Positions 1 to 8,052 of a stretch of DNA of 64,000 nucleotides are shown in pieces. The translations under genes were made by a program, and so were the position numbers. How positions within the stretch are numbered: the stretch's first letter is position 1; each line of letters begins with the position of its first letter. Location of the stretch: assembly GCA_050305935.1 (NCBI GenBank), contig JBNLGG010000012.1, positions 15,543 to 79,542 of the forward strand, read 5' to 3'. The stretch comes from CAJXNP01 sp050305935. Lineage in GTDB: Bacteria; Bacteroidota; Bacteroidia; Cytophagales; Cyclobacteriaceae. The notes beneath the pieces were generated by a model, which was given only the letters and a program-made list of their open reading frames with translations, was not told the DNA's origin and made no database searches.

Positions 1-279
1 AAAAGCGTGAAGGCCAGCAGGGAGGAAGTGGAAATCCTTAGAAAGCAAAGACAAACGGACTTTGGCCAACGCATCATTTACGGGGAAAAGGAAAATGTCC
101 TTTTCAAGTACCTGGAGAATGAGAATAAGGTGACGCTGGCTGAATACTGTAAAATTGCAGCACTGCCAAGAAGAATTGCTTCACAAACGTTGGTAAAGCT
201 TGTGTTATCGAAGGTGTTAAACCTGGTGAGGGATGATAGAGGGGAATATTATGAATTTAATCAATCACTATCTGAATAA
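1..279 (+). CDS. C-terminal part of an unrecognised protein (5' truncated)
   Basis: The reading frame is open from the first base of the window, so this is probably the tail of a longer gene and the GTG at position 7 is unlikely to be the true start. About 90 residues are visible. The second half (KVTLAEYCKIAALPRRIAS and what follows) looks like a small winged-helix or helix-turn-helix unit ending in a charged YYEF segment, but I do not recognise the family. It ends 5 bp before the PIN-PhoH gene on the same strand and so may be cotranscribed with it. Confidence 0.55.
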   Translation, partial: KSVKASREEVEILRKQRQTDFGQRIIYGEKENVLFKYLENENKVTLAEYCKIAALPRRIASQTLVKLVLSKVLNLVRDDRGEYYEFNQSLSE

Positions 280-284
280 TTTTT

Positions 285-1622
285 ATGGCTAAGAAATCGA
301 AAGAAAGGAAAATTTTTGTACTCGATACGTCAGTTATTATCTACTCGCATGATTCCATTATGAATTTTCAGGAACATGATATAGGAATCCCAATTACGGT
401 ATTGGAGGAGCTGGATAATTTTAAGAAAGGGTCTGACACCAAAAATTTTGAGGCACGGGAATTTATCAGGATGATGGATGAATTGTCAAATGGACAGAAA
501 CTTGATAATTGGATTCCCTTAAATGGGAAAACCAAAGGGAAGTTTAAGGTGCTCATGAATTACAACAGTAAGCTGGACGCTGAAAAAATATTTGATGATA
601 AAAAACCTGATCATAAAATCCTGAATGCGGCTTTGTTACTACAGGAAGAGTGTCAGGACAAGAAAATCGTATTGGTCACTAAAGACGTAAATCTCAGGTT
701 AAAGGCAAAATCGCTGAACCTTTCAGCAGAAGATTACCAGACCGGTAAAATCCAGGATATTTCTAAACTTTACCTGGGGAAACACGAAGTTGACGATATT
801 GACCCTGAGGAAATCAACAATCTTTATGAAAACAAAGCTGTTGGAATAGAAAAAGTACCGGCCATAGACAAACCAAAGGCCAACAGCTACTACATATTGA
901 AAAGCAATCGAAAGTCCGGCTTGTCCTACTACAATTGCACGGAAAAGAAGCTTGAGCTGATTGAAAAAAGAAGCGTTTACGGTATTAAACCCAGAAATGC
1001 GGAGCAAACTTTTGCCATCCACGCCATTTTGAATCCGGAGGTAAAACTGGTGACGATCAATGGAGTAGCCGGTACCGGAAAAACCCTGCTCGCATTGGCG
1101 GGGGCGCTTGAGCAAAAAAGGGATTATAAACAAATCTACCTGGCCAGGCCCATTGTGCCACTAAGCAACAAGGATATCGGATATTTGCCCGGCGATATCA
1201 AATCCAAATTAAACCCTTACATGGAGCCACTTTGGGACAACCTTAAATTCATTCAAAACCAGTTTAAAGAACAGGATAAAGAATTTAAGCGAATTACAGA
1301 GATGGTGGAATCCGAAAAATTGCTTATTACGCCGCTCGCGTATATCCGTGGAAGAAGTTTGTCCAATATCTTTTTTATTGTGGATGAAGCACAAAACCTG
1401 ACACCGCACGAAGTAAAGACAATTATTACCAGGGCCGGGGAGAATACAAAAATTGTGTTTACCGGAGATATATATCAGATAGACACCCCTTATTTGGACT
1501 CTCAAAGCAATGGCTTGTCTTACCTGATTGACCGGATACAGGATCACCCGCTTCATGCCCATGTCACATTGGAGAAAGGAGAGCGGTCTGAATTAGCGAA
1601 TATTGCCAACGAATTATTGTAA
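285..1622 (+). CDS. PIN domain-PhoH family ATPase
   Basis: This is a two-domain protein of 445 residues. The N-terminal PIN domain (about residues 10-150) shows VLDTSVIIY with Asp14, an acidic EELD near 41-44 and further Asp residues (PDH near 108, TKD near 132) expected of a metal-dependent ribonuclease. The C-terminal PhoH ATPase has Walker A GVAGTGKT (260-267) and Walker B FIVDEAQN (364-371), followed by VFTGD, the usual PhoH motif. The length matches the PhoH2/YlaK group, known as RNA-unwinding ribonucleases. Its cellular target cannot be told from the sequence. It starts 5 bp after the previous frame and ends at a hairpin terminator. Confidence 0.93.
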   Translation: MAKKSKERKIFVLDTSVIIYSHDSIMNFQEHDIGIPITVLEELDNFKKGSDTKNFEAREFIRMMDELSNGQKLDNWIPLNGKTKGKFKVLMNYNSKLDAEKIFDDKKPDHKILNAALLLQEECQDKKIVLVTKDVNLRLKAKSLNLSAEDYQTGKIQDISKLYLGKHEVDDIDPEEINNLYENKAVGIEKVPAIDKPKANSYYILKSNRKSGLSYYNCTEKKLELIEKRSVYGIKPRNAEQTFAIHAILNPEVKLVTINGVAGTGKTLLALAGALEQKRDYKQIYLARPIVPLSNKDIGYLPGDIKSKLNPYMEPLWDNLKFIQNQFKEQDKEFKRITEMVESEKLLITPLAYIRGRSLSNIFFIVDEAQNLTPHEVKTIITRAGENTKIVFTGDIYQIDTPYLDSQSNGLSYLIDRIQDHPLHAHVTLEKGERSELANIANELL

Positions 1623-1624
1623 AA

Positions 1625-1653
1625 AGCCCGCTAGCGATTAAGCCTAACGGGCT
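1625..1653. terminator. Hairpin after the phoH-like gene
   Basis: AGCCCG (1625-1630) pairs with CGGGCT (1648-1653); a further TAG/CTA pairing lies inside one C-A mismatch. It starts 2 bp after the phoH-like stop codon and lies between converging genes, so it may act in both directions. The T-run after it is short and interrupted. Confidence 0.55.
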
Positions 1654-1686
1654 GCAAAATTTCTGTAGGAACTGAAATCGAGAGTC

Positions 1687-2073
1687 TTATGCTTTTTTTG
1701 ATTCGTTTCTAACGATAAAATAGTAGATAAGGAAGCCAAGGGCTACAGATGCACTTAGTATCCCAAAAGGAAGGGTGCTACGATAATCGTATCCGAGAGA
1801 TTCGATACTAATTAACCCGATGCCTCCAAACAGGAAGATTAGCCCCCATTTTAACGCAGGGTATTTGTTAGCTTCTGAGCTGGCTGAAATTGATTTAAGG
1901 CCTTCGCTTAGCTCCGGGCCTAATTTATCCAGATCACCCACCTTGTCAATAATTCTTTTCCTGAGAAAGTGTTCTGAAAACGATTTTACGATTGAGGTGA
2001 TGGCGTATGATAAACTTCCAAATACTGCCAAAACCATTAATACATCTTCCATAATTGTATTAGTTTTTACCAT
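1687..2073 (-). CDS. Small three-helix membrane protein, unknown function
   Basis: The product has 128 residues with hydrophobic stretches at about 11-29, 75-92 and 98-120, and a charged loop between the first two (KRIIDKVGDLDKLGPELSE). It looks like an inner-membrane protein with a cytoplasmic loop. It starts 73 bp from the divergent ECF sigma gene and shares that intergenic region with it. Small membrane proteins beside sigma factors are common in Bacteroidota, some annotated as DUF6249, but I cannot assign this one with confidence. The ATG at 2073 gives a 7-residue leader before the next Met, so a slightly later start is possible. Confidence 0.7.
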   Translation of the reverse strand: MVKTNTIMEDVLMVLAVFGSLSYAITSIVKSFSEHFLRKRIIDKVGDLDKLGPELSEGLKSISASSEANKYPALKWGLIFLFGGIGLISIESLGYDYRSTLPFGILSASVALGFLIYYFIVRNESKKA

Positions 2074-2095
2074 GTGACAGTGGCAGTATCAGATT

Positions 2096-2124
2096 TGTTG
2101 CAGCAGGTATAAATTTTTGCAACA
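2096..2124. promoter_or_regulatory. Inverted repeat upstream of the ECF sigma gene
   Basis: A perfect 7-bp inverted repeat, TGTTGCA (2096-2102) and TGCAACA (2118-2124), lies between the divergent membrane-protein and sigma genes. The arm centres are 22 bp apart, about two helical turns, which would suit a dimeric regulator. This is a sequence pattern only. Confidence 0.3.
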
Positions 2125-2146
2125 TTTTTATTAGCTAAATTGTCAA

Positions 2147-2722
2147 ATGGTCAGTATGTATCTTGATCAGGAACTGGTAAGGAAGATTCTGGGTGGAAAT
2201 GAGCAAGCGTTTACCTTGCTTGTGAAGAAATACGAACGTTTGGTGTATTTTCTAGTCTACCGAATTATTGGGGAGGAAGAATTGACCAAAGACGTGTGCC
2301 AGGAGGTGTTTGTAAAGGTATATTTAAAGCTAGGCGATTTCAATTTTAAATCAAAGCTCTCTACCTGGATCGCGACCATCGCCTACAGGCATGCCTTAAA
2401 TCAGGTAAAAAAGGAAAAAAGTAGTCGATCTGATGAGGAATTAAAATCAGACCAGGACTATCGGCAATATATTTCGGCTGGCCCGGATAGGATGATGGAA
2501 GAGACAGAATTAAAAGATTACGTGCATAAATTAATTGACCGATTGCCACACCAATATAGAACTGTGCTAACTTTGTTTCATTTAAACGAGTTTAACTACA
2601 AAGAAATTTATGAAATTACGGGTTGGCCGGAGGGTACGGTAAAAAGTTATTTATTTAGGGCAAGAAAGCTTCTGAAAGATGTGATTACCAGTAGTATTAA
2701 AAACCAGATACTTGAAAAGTGA
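2147..2722 (+). CDS. ECF-type RNA polymerase sigma factor
   Basis: This 191-residue sigma-70 family protein contains only regions 2 and 4. Region 2 spans about 20-90, with the core-binding VCQEVFVKVY and the promoter-melting stretch KLSTWIATIAYRHALN. Region 4 spans about 125-180 and carries the helix-turn-helix NYKEIYEITGWPEGTVKSYL. This layout marks an extracytoplasmic function sigma factor that directs RNA polymerase to a small regulon. The next gene starts 1 bp after its stop and encodes a likely membrane partner. A 7-bp inverted repeat (TGTTGCA...TGCAACA) lies 23-51 bp upstream of the start. ATG 2156 is an alternative start three codons in. Confidence 0.93.
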   Translation: MVSMYLDQELVRKILGGNEQAFTLLVKKYERLVYFLVYRIIGEEELTKDVCQEVFVKVYLKLGDFNFKSKLSTWIATIAYRHALNQVKKEKSSRSDEELKSDQDYRQYISAGPDRMMEETELKDYVHKLIDRLPHQYRTVLTLFHLNEFNYKEIYEITGWPEGTVKSYLFRARKLLKDVITSSIKNQILEK

Positions 2723-2723
2723 G

Positions 2724-3155
2724 ATGGCAATGAAAGATGTACATAAAAGCGATGACGAGCTACAGAAAATGATTTTTGAAGTCCAAAATCCTTCATTCGT
2801 AGACGGGGATGGAGAAATTTATGATAAGATCAAATTTGCATTAAATGAACCGCCGACTTTTCATCTCCAAAGTAATTTTGCGGAGAGTGTGACCAGGGTA
2901 GCCATCAAAAGAAAGGCCTTTCATGTTACAGTAAAAACAGCCCTTTTAAAAACAGGGATCACCTTGGCCATACTGTTGATGGGGGCAGCGGCCTTTTATT
3001 TTATTTCAAAGGAAGTATTCAGTGAACTGGCCGCATTGATTCTCAACTACAAGTACCAGTTGCTGTTTAGCCTTGTCTTACTATCGGGGGTTCAAATTCT
3101 GGATAAGCTGCTTTTGAGAAAGCAGTTTGGTGAAAAAGCTTCCGGTGTGTTTTAG
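2724..3155 (+). CDS. Putative membrane partner of the ECF sigma factor
   Basis: I chose ATG 2724 because the upstream in-frame start is a TTG inside the sigma gene. The product has about 143 residues: an acidic cytoplasmic N-terminus of roughly 65 residues, then two hydrophobic helices (GITLAILLMGAAAFYFI and LLFSLVLLSGVQIL). A position 1 bp after an ECF sigma gene, with a soluble N-terminus and membrane helices, fits an anti-sigma factor. However, no zinc-binding HxxxCxxC motif of the classic ZAS fold is present, so the role is inferred from position alone. Its last 4 bp overlap the next, convergent gene. Confidence 0.65.
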   Translation: MAMKDVHKSDDELQKMIFEVQNPSFVDGDGEIYDKIKFALNEPPTFHLQSNFAESVTRVAIKRKAFHVTVKTALLKTGITLAILLMGAAAFYFISKEVFSELAALILNYKYQLLFSLVLLSGVQILDKLLLRKQFGEKASGVF

Positions 3156-3526
3156 TTTTTTTCAATCACCCATTCTTGTGCTGTGTTAACACAGGGAAAG
3201 CATTTCGCTTTGCACAGGGAAAAAGACTCTATCTCTCCGAGATGGTAGTCAGAAAGGTTATCCTCGCCAATGATGGCAATTTTCTGAATGCCTGTCTTGA
3301 TCAGGTTCCTGAAGAATTTTGTTATTGAGTCTTTTGAAGGCTGATCAATCATGCAACAATTGCTGATCAGGTATTTGGCATTGTAGCGGGAAAAGGCAAA
3401 TTCAATCTTTTGGAAAAGCTTTTCGATAACTTGATCACCTTCGCTATGATGAAGAATCGCTATGATGGAATTGCTTGATCTGTCATAGCTAACGTTTGCG
3501 TTCTCGCAATCTAATATTACTTTCAT
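3152..3526 (-). CDS. Short STAS-like protein, unknown function
   Basis: This 124-residue soluble protein opens MKVILDCENANVSYD and has alternating beta and helix segments (KYLISNCCMID, QKIAIIGED) resembling the STAS/SpoIIAA-like fold. Similar short Bacteroidota proteins are usually annotated as hypothetical. It shares layout and opening residues with the gene at 3687-4085: both start with a beta strand, then a self-description segment, then a helix and a KIAIIG- or LINVG-type strand. They are probably diverged paralogues. It may bind a small ligand or partner, but nothing in the sequence gives the function. Confidence 0.6.
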   Translation of the reverse strand: MKVILDCENANVSYDRSSNSIIAILHHSEGDQVIEKLFQKIEFAFSRYNAKYLISNCCMIDQPSKDSITKFFRNLIKTGIQKIAIIGEDNLSDYHLGEIESFSLCKAKCFPCVNTAQEWVIEKN

Positions 3527-3593
3527 AGGTCCTAACCCCTCAATTCAATATTAAAAAATTGAATTACTAAATGTCATATACAAAAATACTATG

Positions 3594-3625
3594 CAAATAT
3601 AGTATTGATTTTCAATTTCGACCAA
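3594..3625 (-). promoter_or_regulatory. Candidate Bacteroidota promoter for the gene at 3152-3526
   Basis: On the minus strand TATATTTG (3601-3594) matches the -7 consensus TAnnTTTG, with TTG (3625-3623) 21 nt upstream. It sits 68 bp before the ATG. An 8-bp inverted repeat, AATACTAT (3585-3592) and ATAGTATT (3599-3606), overlaps the -7 box and could be an operator. Confidence 0.45.
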
Positions 3626-3686
3626 GTTTAAATTAATGTCGACGCATTAAATATTTGTGAAGAGATAAAAAAACGCCTTCTTGGTC

Positions 3687-4085
3687 TTACACTCTTATTT
3701 TAGCCATAGCCTCCTCAAAATTGTCAGACATGTGAACAACCAGCTTGTGTTTCTTATTGGTGAACAACGATTCTATATTTTCTGTGAACCCTTCGATGAT
3801 TCCGGAGTTGGAGCCGACGTTGATAAGCTCGCGCATCCCACACTTATGGGCAAGGGGGAAAATATGGTCAGAAAGAAAATCCGATTGACAAGGGGTTAAT
3901 CGGGAAAATCGGGCGAAGTCATTGATCAATTTGTCAACAAAATATATCTTGAAAGCCTTAAGTACACAGTTGTACACTCTTGAAAATTCCTTCTCATTTG
4001 GATCTGAAGACCAGATTACCATGATATATTTCTTCTGTTCGTCAAATCCTACGATCGCATTGTTAGTCTCCAATAATACCCGCAT
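3687..4085 (-). CDS. Short STAS-like protein, paralogue of the neighbouring gene
   Basis: The product has 132 residues and no signal peptide. It opens MRVLLETNNAIVGFDEQKKY, then follows the same helix and strand plan as the gene at 3152-3526 (FVDKLINDFARF, MRELINVGSNSG). The two lie in tandem on the same strand, separated by 160 AT-rich bp with their own inverted repeats. ACCCGCAT at the start codon (4078-4085 on the plus strand) is matched by ATGCGGGT at 4123-4130, so a hairpin could form in a long leader. The function is unknown; a signalling or regulatory scaffold is only a guess from the fold. Confidence 0.6.
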   Translation of the reverse strand: MRVLLETNNAIVGFDEQKKYIMVIWSSDPNEKEFSRVYNCVLKAFKIYFVDKLINDFARFSRLTPCQSDFLSDHIFPLAHKCGMRELINVGSNSGIIEGFTENIESLFTNKKHKLVVHMSDNFEEAMAKIRV

Positions 4086-4459
4086 TCTCCCTATTTTTTC
4101 ACCGCAAAATTAAGTTATTAATATGCGGGTCATTTTTTTAAACTATTGATTTAATTACATCAATGGCATAATAAGCTAGATAGTACGACGGATTTGTTAT
4201 TAAAAAGGCAACCCGATTTGAACAAATACATAAAAGCTTAATTATTAATAGTTTAATTTGTGTCGGTTAAAGGCAAAATGGTTGTGGTGTGTCTGGATTA
4301 GGGCCTTAATGATTTCATAAACTATTGCACGAATTGTTGTAATGGTGCTAGCTAACAGCAATATTTAGTTTAGACATTACATTTTTTACACTAAAAAGGG
4401 TACAAAAATGAGCTGTAAATTTGTGGGTTTAAATTTGATGCCTGTTAGAAAAGAAAGTG
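4086..4459. other. 374-bp intergenic region before the STAS-like genes
   Basis: This AT-rich spacer lies downstream of purE and upstream of the STAS-like gene. I see a possible -7 box TAATTTTG on the minus strand (4112-4105) without a clear -33 element, an 8-bp inverted repeat partner (4123-4130) to the start codon, and a 6-bp repeat ATTGAT/ATCAAT (4145-4164). I see no RNA gene, riboswitch or coding sequence. Confidence 0.5.
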
Positions 4460-4963
4460 TTAAGAATTACCTTTTTCTTCCATTTCTTTTACTGATTCCA
4501 TTACCTTATTTTTTAGGGAGGCTTTAAATAATTTGATGTTTTCAGAAATTTTTTCATCAAAAGCGCCGACAATTTGCGCTGCCAGTATACCGGCATTTTT
4601 TGCTCCATCTAATGCGACAGTAGCCACGGGCACACCTGATGGCATCTGTAATATGGATAAAATGGAATCCCATCCATCAATGGAATTGCTGCTTTTTACC
4701 GGAACTCCTATGACAGGCAAAGTGGTAAGTGAAGCCACCATGCCTGGCAGATGCGCGGCTCCGCCAGCTCCCGCGATAATGACCTTTAAGCCTCTCGAGG
4801 CAGCGTTTTTTGCGTAGTCAAACATCCGGTCAGGAGTACGGTGAGCGGATACAATGGAAATTTCAAAGGATACTTCAAGTTCCTTGAGTACATCCGCTGC
4901 CTGGGACATTATTGGAAGATCAGATTTGCTTCCCATGATTATTCCTACTTGTGGCTGGCTCAT
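4460..4963 (-). CDS. purE: N5-carboxyaminoimidazole ribonucleotide mutase
   Basis: PurE converts N5-CAIR to CAIR in de novo purine synthesis. The 167-residue protein shows the class I signatures: GIIMGSKSDLPIM near the N-terminus, the catalytic-His segment SAHRTPDRM (about 39-47), and the glycine-rich AGAGGAAHLPGMVAS (about 64-78) that lines the active site. It is the second gene of a purK-purE operon, with the start ATG overlapping the purK stop by 4 bp. PurK supplies its substrate. Length and motifs are normal, so it is probably functional. Confidence 0.97.
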   Translation of the reverse strand: MSQPQVGIIMGSKSDLPIMSQAADVLKELEVSFEISIVSAHRTPDRMFDYAKNAASRGLKVIIAGAGGAAHLPGMVASLTTLPVIGVPVKSSNSIDGWDSILSILQMPSGVPVATVALDGAKNAGILAAQIVGAFDEKISENIKLFKASLKNKVMESVKEMEEKGNS

Positions 4964-6102
4964 GATACTATTTTTAGTGTGTCTTTAACTTTTTTCGCTT
5001 TTAATTTAAGCCTTTCGGGATCAGTTTCCACAATGGTCACGTGGCCCATTTTTCTGAATGGCTTGGTGAATTTTTTACCATAAAGATGTACATGGACTCC
5101 TTCCATCCCAAGTACTTCGTTCATTCCAGTATAAACAGCATTCCCGGTGTAACCATCTTCACCAAGTAAATTAACCATCGCCGAAGGGGATTTAATTTTT
5201 GTGCTTCCCAGGGGCAGGTTGAGAATCGCCCTTAGGTGTTGCTCATATTGGGACGTGATATTTGATTCGATGGACTGGTGGCCGCTGTTATGGGGCCTGG
5301 GAGCAATCTCATTTACCAGGATATTGCCCGTTTTATCAAGAAACATCTCTACTGCCAGGATACCGACCATCCCAAGTTTTTTGATAACGTCTACGGCGAT
5401 AGCTTCGGCCTTTTCTTCCACCTTTTTAGATATATCTGCCGGACTAAAAAGGAATTCCACCAGATTGGCGGTGGGGTGGAATGATAGCTCCACCGATGGA
5501 AATGAAACGATGTCTCCATCTTCATTTCGTGCAACGATCACGGAAATCTCTTTATGAAAATCGATGGCTTTCTCCAGTAGTCCGGGTGCGTCAAAGGCTT
5601 TGGCCAAATCCTTCTCATCGTTTAACCTGGCTACCCCACGGCCGTCATAGCCTTCCTTTCCAAGCTTATTAAATGCCGGCAGGAAGGAAATGTTATTTAC
5701 TATTTCCGCCATACTTTCTACCAAAACAAAGTCCGCCGTGGGTATTTGGTTTTCTTGATAAAATAGTTTTTGGGTTCGTTTGTCCTGGATTAATTCGATG
5801 ATTTCCGGCTGCGGAAATACCTTTTTTCCCTCCTTTTCAAGCTGTTTTAAGGCTGAAGTGTTAACATTCTCAATTTCGATGGTGATGACGTCCATCTGTT
5901 TTCCAAAATTGTAAACCGTGTCAAAGTCAGTCAATTTTCCCACTGAAAAATTTCCCGCCAGTTTTTTACACGGCGCATTTTCATCGGGATCCAGAATGGA
6001 AATATCCAGGTTAAAATCTATGGCTGACTGAATCAACATCCTTCCTAATTGCCCTCCTCCAAGCACTCCGATTTTAATATTCTGATTAAATGCCAGACTC
6101 AC
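4960..6102 (-). CDS. purK: N5-carboxyaminoimidazole ribonucleotide synthase
   Basis: PurK is an ATP-grasp enzyme that carboxylates AIR with bicarbonate and ATP to give N5-CAIR, the PurE substrate. The 380-residue protein opens with GVLGGGQLGRML (about 12-23), has the ATP-grasp loop KEGYDGRGVA in the middle and ends its active site with NEIAPRPHNSGH. The start is GTG, as no ATG precedes the conserved N-terminus. It overlaps purE by 4 bp. purD lies separately near 45 kb, so purine genes are scattered in this genome. Confidence 0.97.
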   Translation of the reverse strand: MSLAFNQNIKIGVLGGGQLGRMLIQSAIDFNLDISILDPDENAPCKKLAGNFSVGKLTDFDTVYNFGKQMDVITIEIENVNTSALKQLEKEGKKVFPQPEIIELIQDKRTQKLFYQENQIPTADFVLVESMAEIVNNISFLPAFNKLGKEGYDGRGVARLNDEKDLAKAFDAPGLLEKAIDFHKEISVIVARNEDGDIVSFPSVELSFHPTANLVEFLFSPADISKKVEEKAEAIAVDVIKKLGMVGILAVEMFLDKTGNILVNEIAPRPHNSGHQSIESNITSQYEQHLRAILNLPLGSTKIKSPSAMVNLLGEDGYTGNAVYTGMNEVLGMEGVHVHLYGKKFTKPFRKMGHVTIVETDPERLKLKAKKVKDTLKIVS

Positions 6103-6152
6103 CGTTTTCTAATTTGTTTGGGGCAAAAATAATTGATTAATCCAAATATTTA

Positions 6153-7982
6153 TCAGGAGATCGATATTCCCATTTTTTTCATTAACTCAATGGCATTAAA
6201 ATTCAGGCATGGTCCCTCCCACAATTTGTAATCAAATAGCAACTTTCCGTCCTTCATCGTGCTATGAAAACTGAAATTCTTAAAGTTTTTTAATTCGCTG
6301 GTAAGCTCATTGAGTTCTACATCGTGTGTCGAAACAAGGCCAAATGCATTGGATTGATTGAGCTGTTTCATTATTGCAAGTGCCCCGATGTGGCGATCGT
6401 GGCTATTAGTGCCCTTTAGTATTTCATCCAGGAGAAAAAAGGATGGGGTTTTTTCATTAATGTTTTTCAAGAGGGAGTTTATCCTGATCAACTCGGCATA
6501 AAAAGTTGAAATGTTTTCTTCCAGGTTGTCTTTGGTTCTCATACTGGTGAAGACCATGCAAGGGCTGATGGACAAAGCTGCTGCACAAACCGGAGCACCC
6601 ACCTGAGCCAGGACCAGGTTAATTCCCAGGCTACGTAAAAAGGTGCTTTTGCCTGCCATGTTTGACCCGGTGATGAGTGAGATTGTCCCTTTTCCGCTCA
6701 TTTGGAAATCGTTAGACACTCTTTTTTTGGCATCGATCAGAGGGTGTCCGATGGCCCTACCGGAGAATGTAAAATTAGTTTTTGATATTTCCGGAAAGGC
6801 ATAGTCAGGGTTAGCAAAAGCAAATGCCGAATAAGACAACAGGATTTCAAATTTGCCTATTGTCTGAAACCAGTTTTCTATTTGGACCGCGTAGGCTAAC
6901 CGCCATTTTTCTGCTTTGTGTAAAAGGAAAAAATCGAACAGCAAAAATGAATTGGCAAGAAGATATAAATTGTTTCCCCGGTTATTCAGTAAGTCGACGA
7001 CGCCTATTAGTTTTCCAATCGATTGACTGGCAATGTGGCTTCCTTCCCTAAACTGCTGCTGCAAATTCCCGAGGTAATCACCACGGAACTTTTTCTTTTC
7101 TATGTGCTCGATTAAAGCATGTACGGCATCCAATTGATTTTTTGCTTTGGTCAATGCAATTGTCGTATCGCTGATGACCTTCATTTTTGGACCGAGAAAA
7201 ATCAATGCCAGCACATTGAACGCAAAGAGCCAAAGGAAACTTATCTGTCCAATGAAAATAAAATAAAAAGTGATTGCAAAGACTATCCAAATACACACCG
7301 AAAGCAGGGATAATTGTGGTAAGTACCGGATAGAGGGTGATTTTTTAAGCCAATCAAAAAATTTCGTCAGGTTTGACTGATCATCGGAAATATGACTTCT
7401 TCCCAGTGCTTCAAGTTCTTGTCTCCAGTCTGTTTCTGATGCTAATTCTTTAATTGCGGCTTGACGGGCTTTTATCCCTTCCGGGTTCTGGTGATGTTGT
7501 AAATCATGGGCTAACATGTCCTTCCCGATGGACGTAGTGCAACGCGAAATAAGCTGGAAGAGGGAGTGCTTCCCAAAAATGTCCAGGTCATAGGAAAATG
7601 GGTGCTCATGTTTTAAGTAATCTTCCCCGGCTTCAAATGCGTCAAGTTTTAGTTTCTGACGTGCCACTTCATCCAGATTTATTTGTGCAAGATTTTCATA
7701 TAACAATTGCTCTCTATTGATGCGATTGTGATATCTGATCAAGGCGCCAAAGGCAAGAAAGGATAGGATAAACCCAATGCTAAAAAGTAGAAAGAATCCC
7801 TTATGAAGCAAAAAAACCAGCGCCGTAGCCAGAACCAAAAAAACGAATACCCTTGCGATTGACAGGTTCCTCGATTTTGATTTGGTTAGTGTGGAAAGTT
7901 CCTGAAATTGCGTCACTCGCTTTTTAAAAACATCAATCATTTTGACAGAATTCTGGTTTGTTTTTGCGAAAGTAGTATTCAT
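6153..7982 (-). CDS. Membrane-anchored MutS-family ATPase
   Basis: I chose ATG 7982 because the longer frame runs into the divergent gene; ATG 7940 is also possible. The protein has about 609 residues. Two hydrophobic pairs lie in the N-terminal half (LVLATALVFLLHKGFFLLF and a second near 210-250), so the protein is predicted to sit in the membrane. The C-terminal MutS ATPase domain has Walker A GSNMAGKSTFL (around 440) and Walker B FFLLDEILKGTNSHD (Asp519, Glu520), both intact. It lacks the mismatch-recognition domain I and the MutS2 Smr domain. Membrane MutS-like proteins of this length occur widely in Bacteroidota, but their role is not established. The classical mutS is not in this window. 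Confidence 0.85.
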   Translation of the reverse strand: MNTTFAKTNQNSVKMIDVFKKRVTQFQELSTLTKSKSRNLSIARVFVFLVLATALVFLLHKGFFLLFSIGFILSFLAFGALIRYHNRINREQLLYENLAQINLDEVARQKLKLDAFEAGEDYLKHEHPFSYDLDIFGKHSLFQLISRCTTSIGKDMLAHDLQHHQNPEGIKARQAAIKELASETDWRQELEALGRSHISDDQSNLTKFFDWLKKSPSIRYLPQLSLLSVCIWIVFAITFYFIFIGQISFLWLFAFNVLALIFLGPKMKVISDTTIALTKAKNQLDAVHALIEHIEKKKFRGDYLGNLQQQFREGSHIASQSIGKLIGVVDLLNNRGNNLYLLANSFLLFDFFLLHKAEKWRLAYAVQIENWFQTIGKFEILLSYSAFAFANPDYAFPEISKTNFTFSGRAIGHPLIDAKKRVSNDFQMSGKGTISLITGSNMAGKSTFLRSLGINLVLAQVGAPVCAAALSISPCMVFTSMRTKDNLEENISTFYAELIRINSLLKNINEKTPSFFLLDEILKGTNSHDRHIGALAIMKQLNQSNAFGLVSTHDVELNELTSELKNFKNFSFHSTMKDGKLLFDYKLWEGPCLNFNAIELMKKMGISIS

Positions 7983-8052
7983 TCGAATAAACCTAAAGTA
8001 AACCGGTACTAACGTTTTATTATTATATTGGGATGGGTGATACTTGTGAAAT

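Noticed and set aside
4408..4527. A 39-residue open frame starting ATG 4408
   Set aside because: It overlaps the 3' end of purE on the other strand and has no recognisable content.
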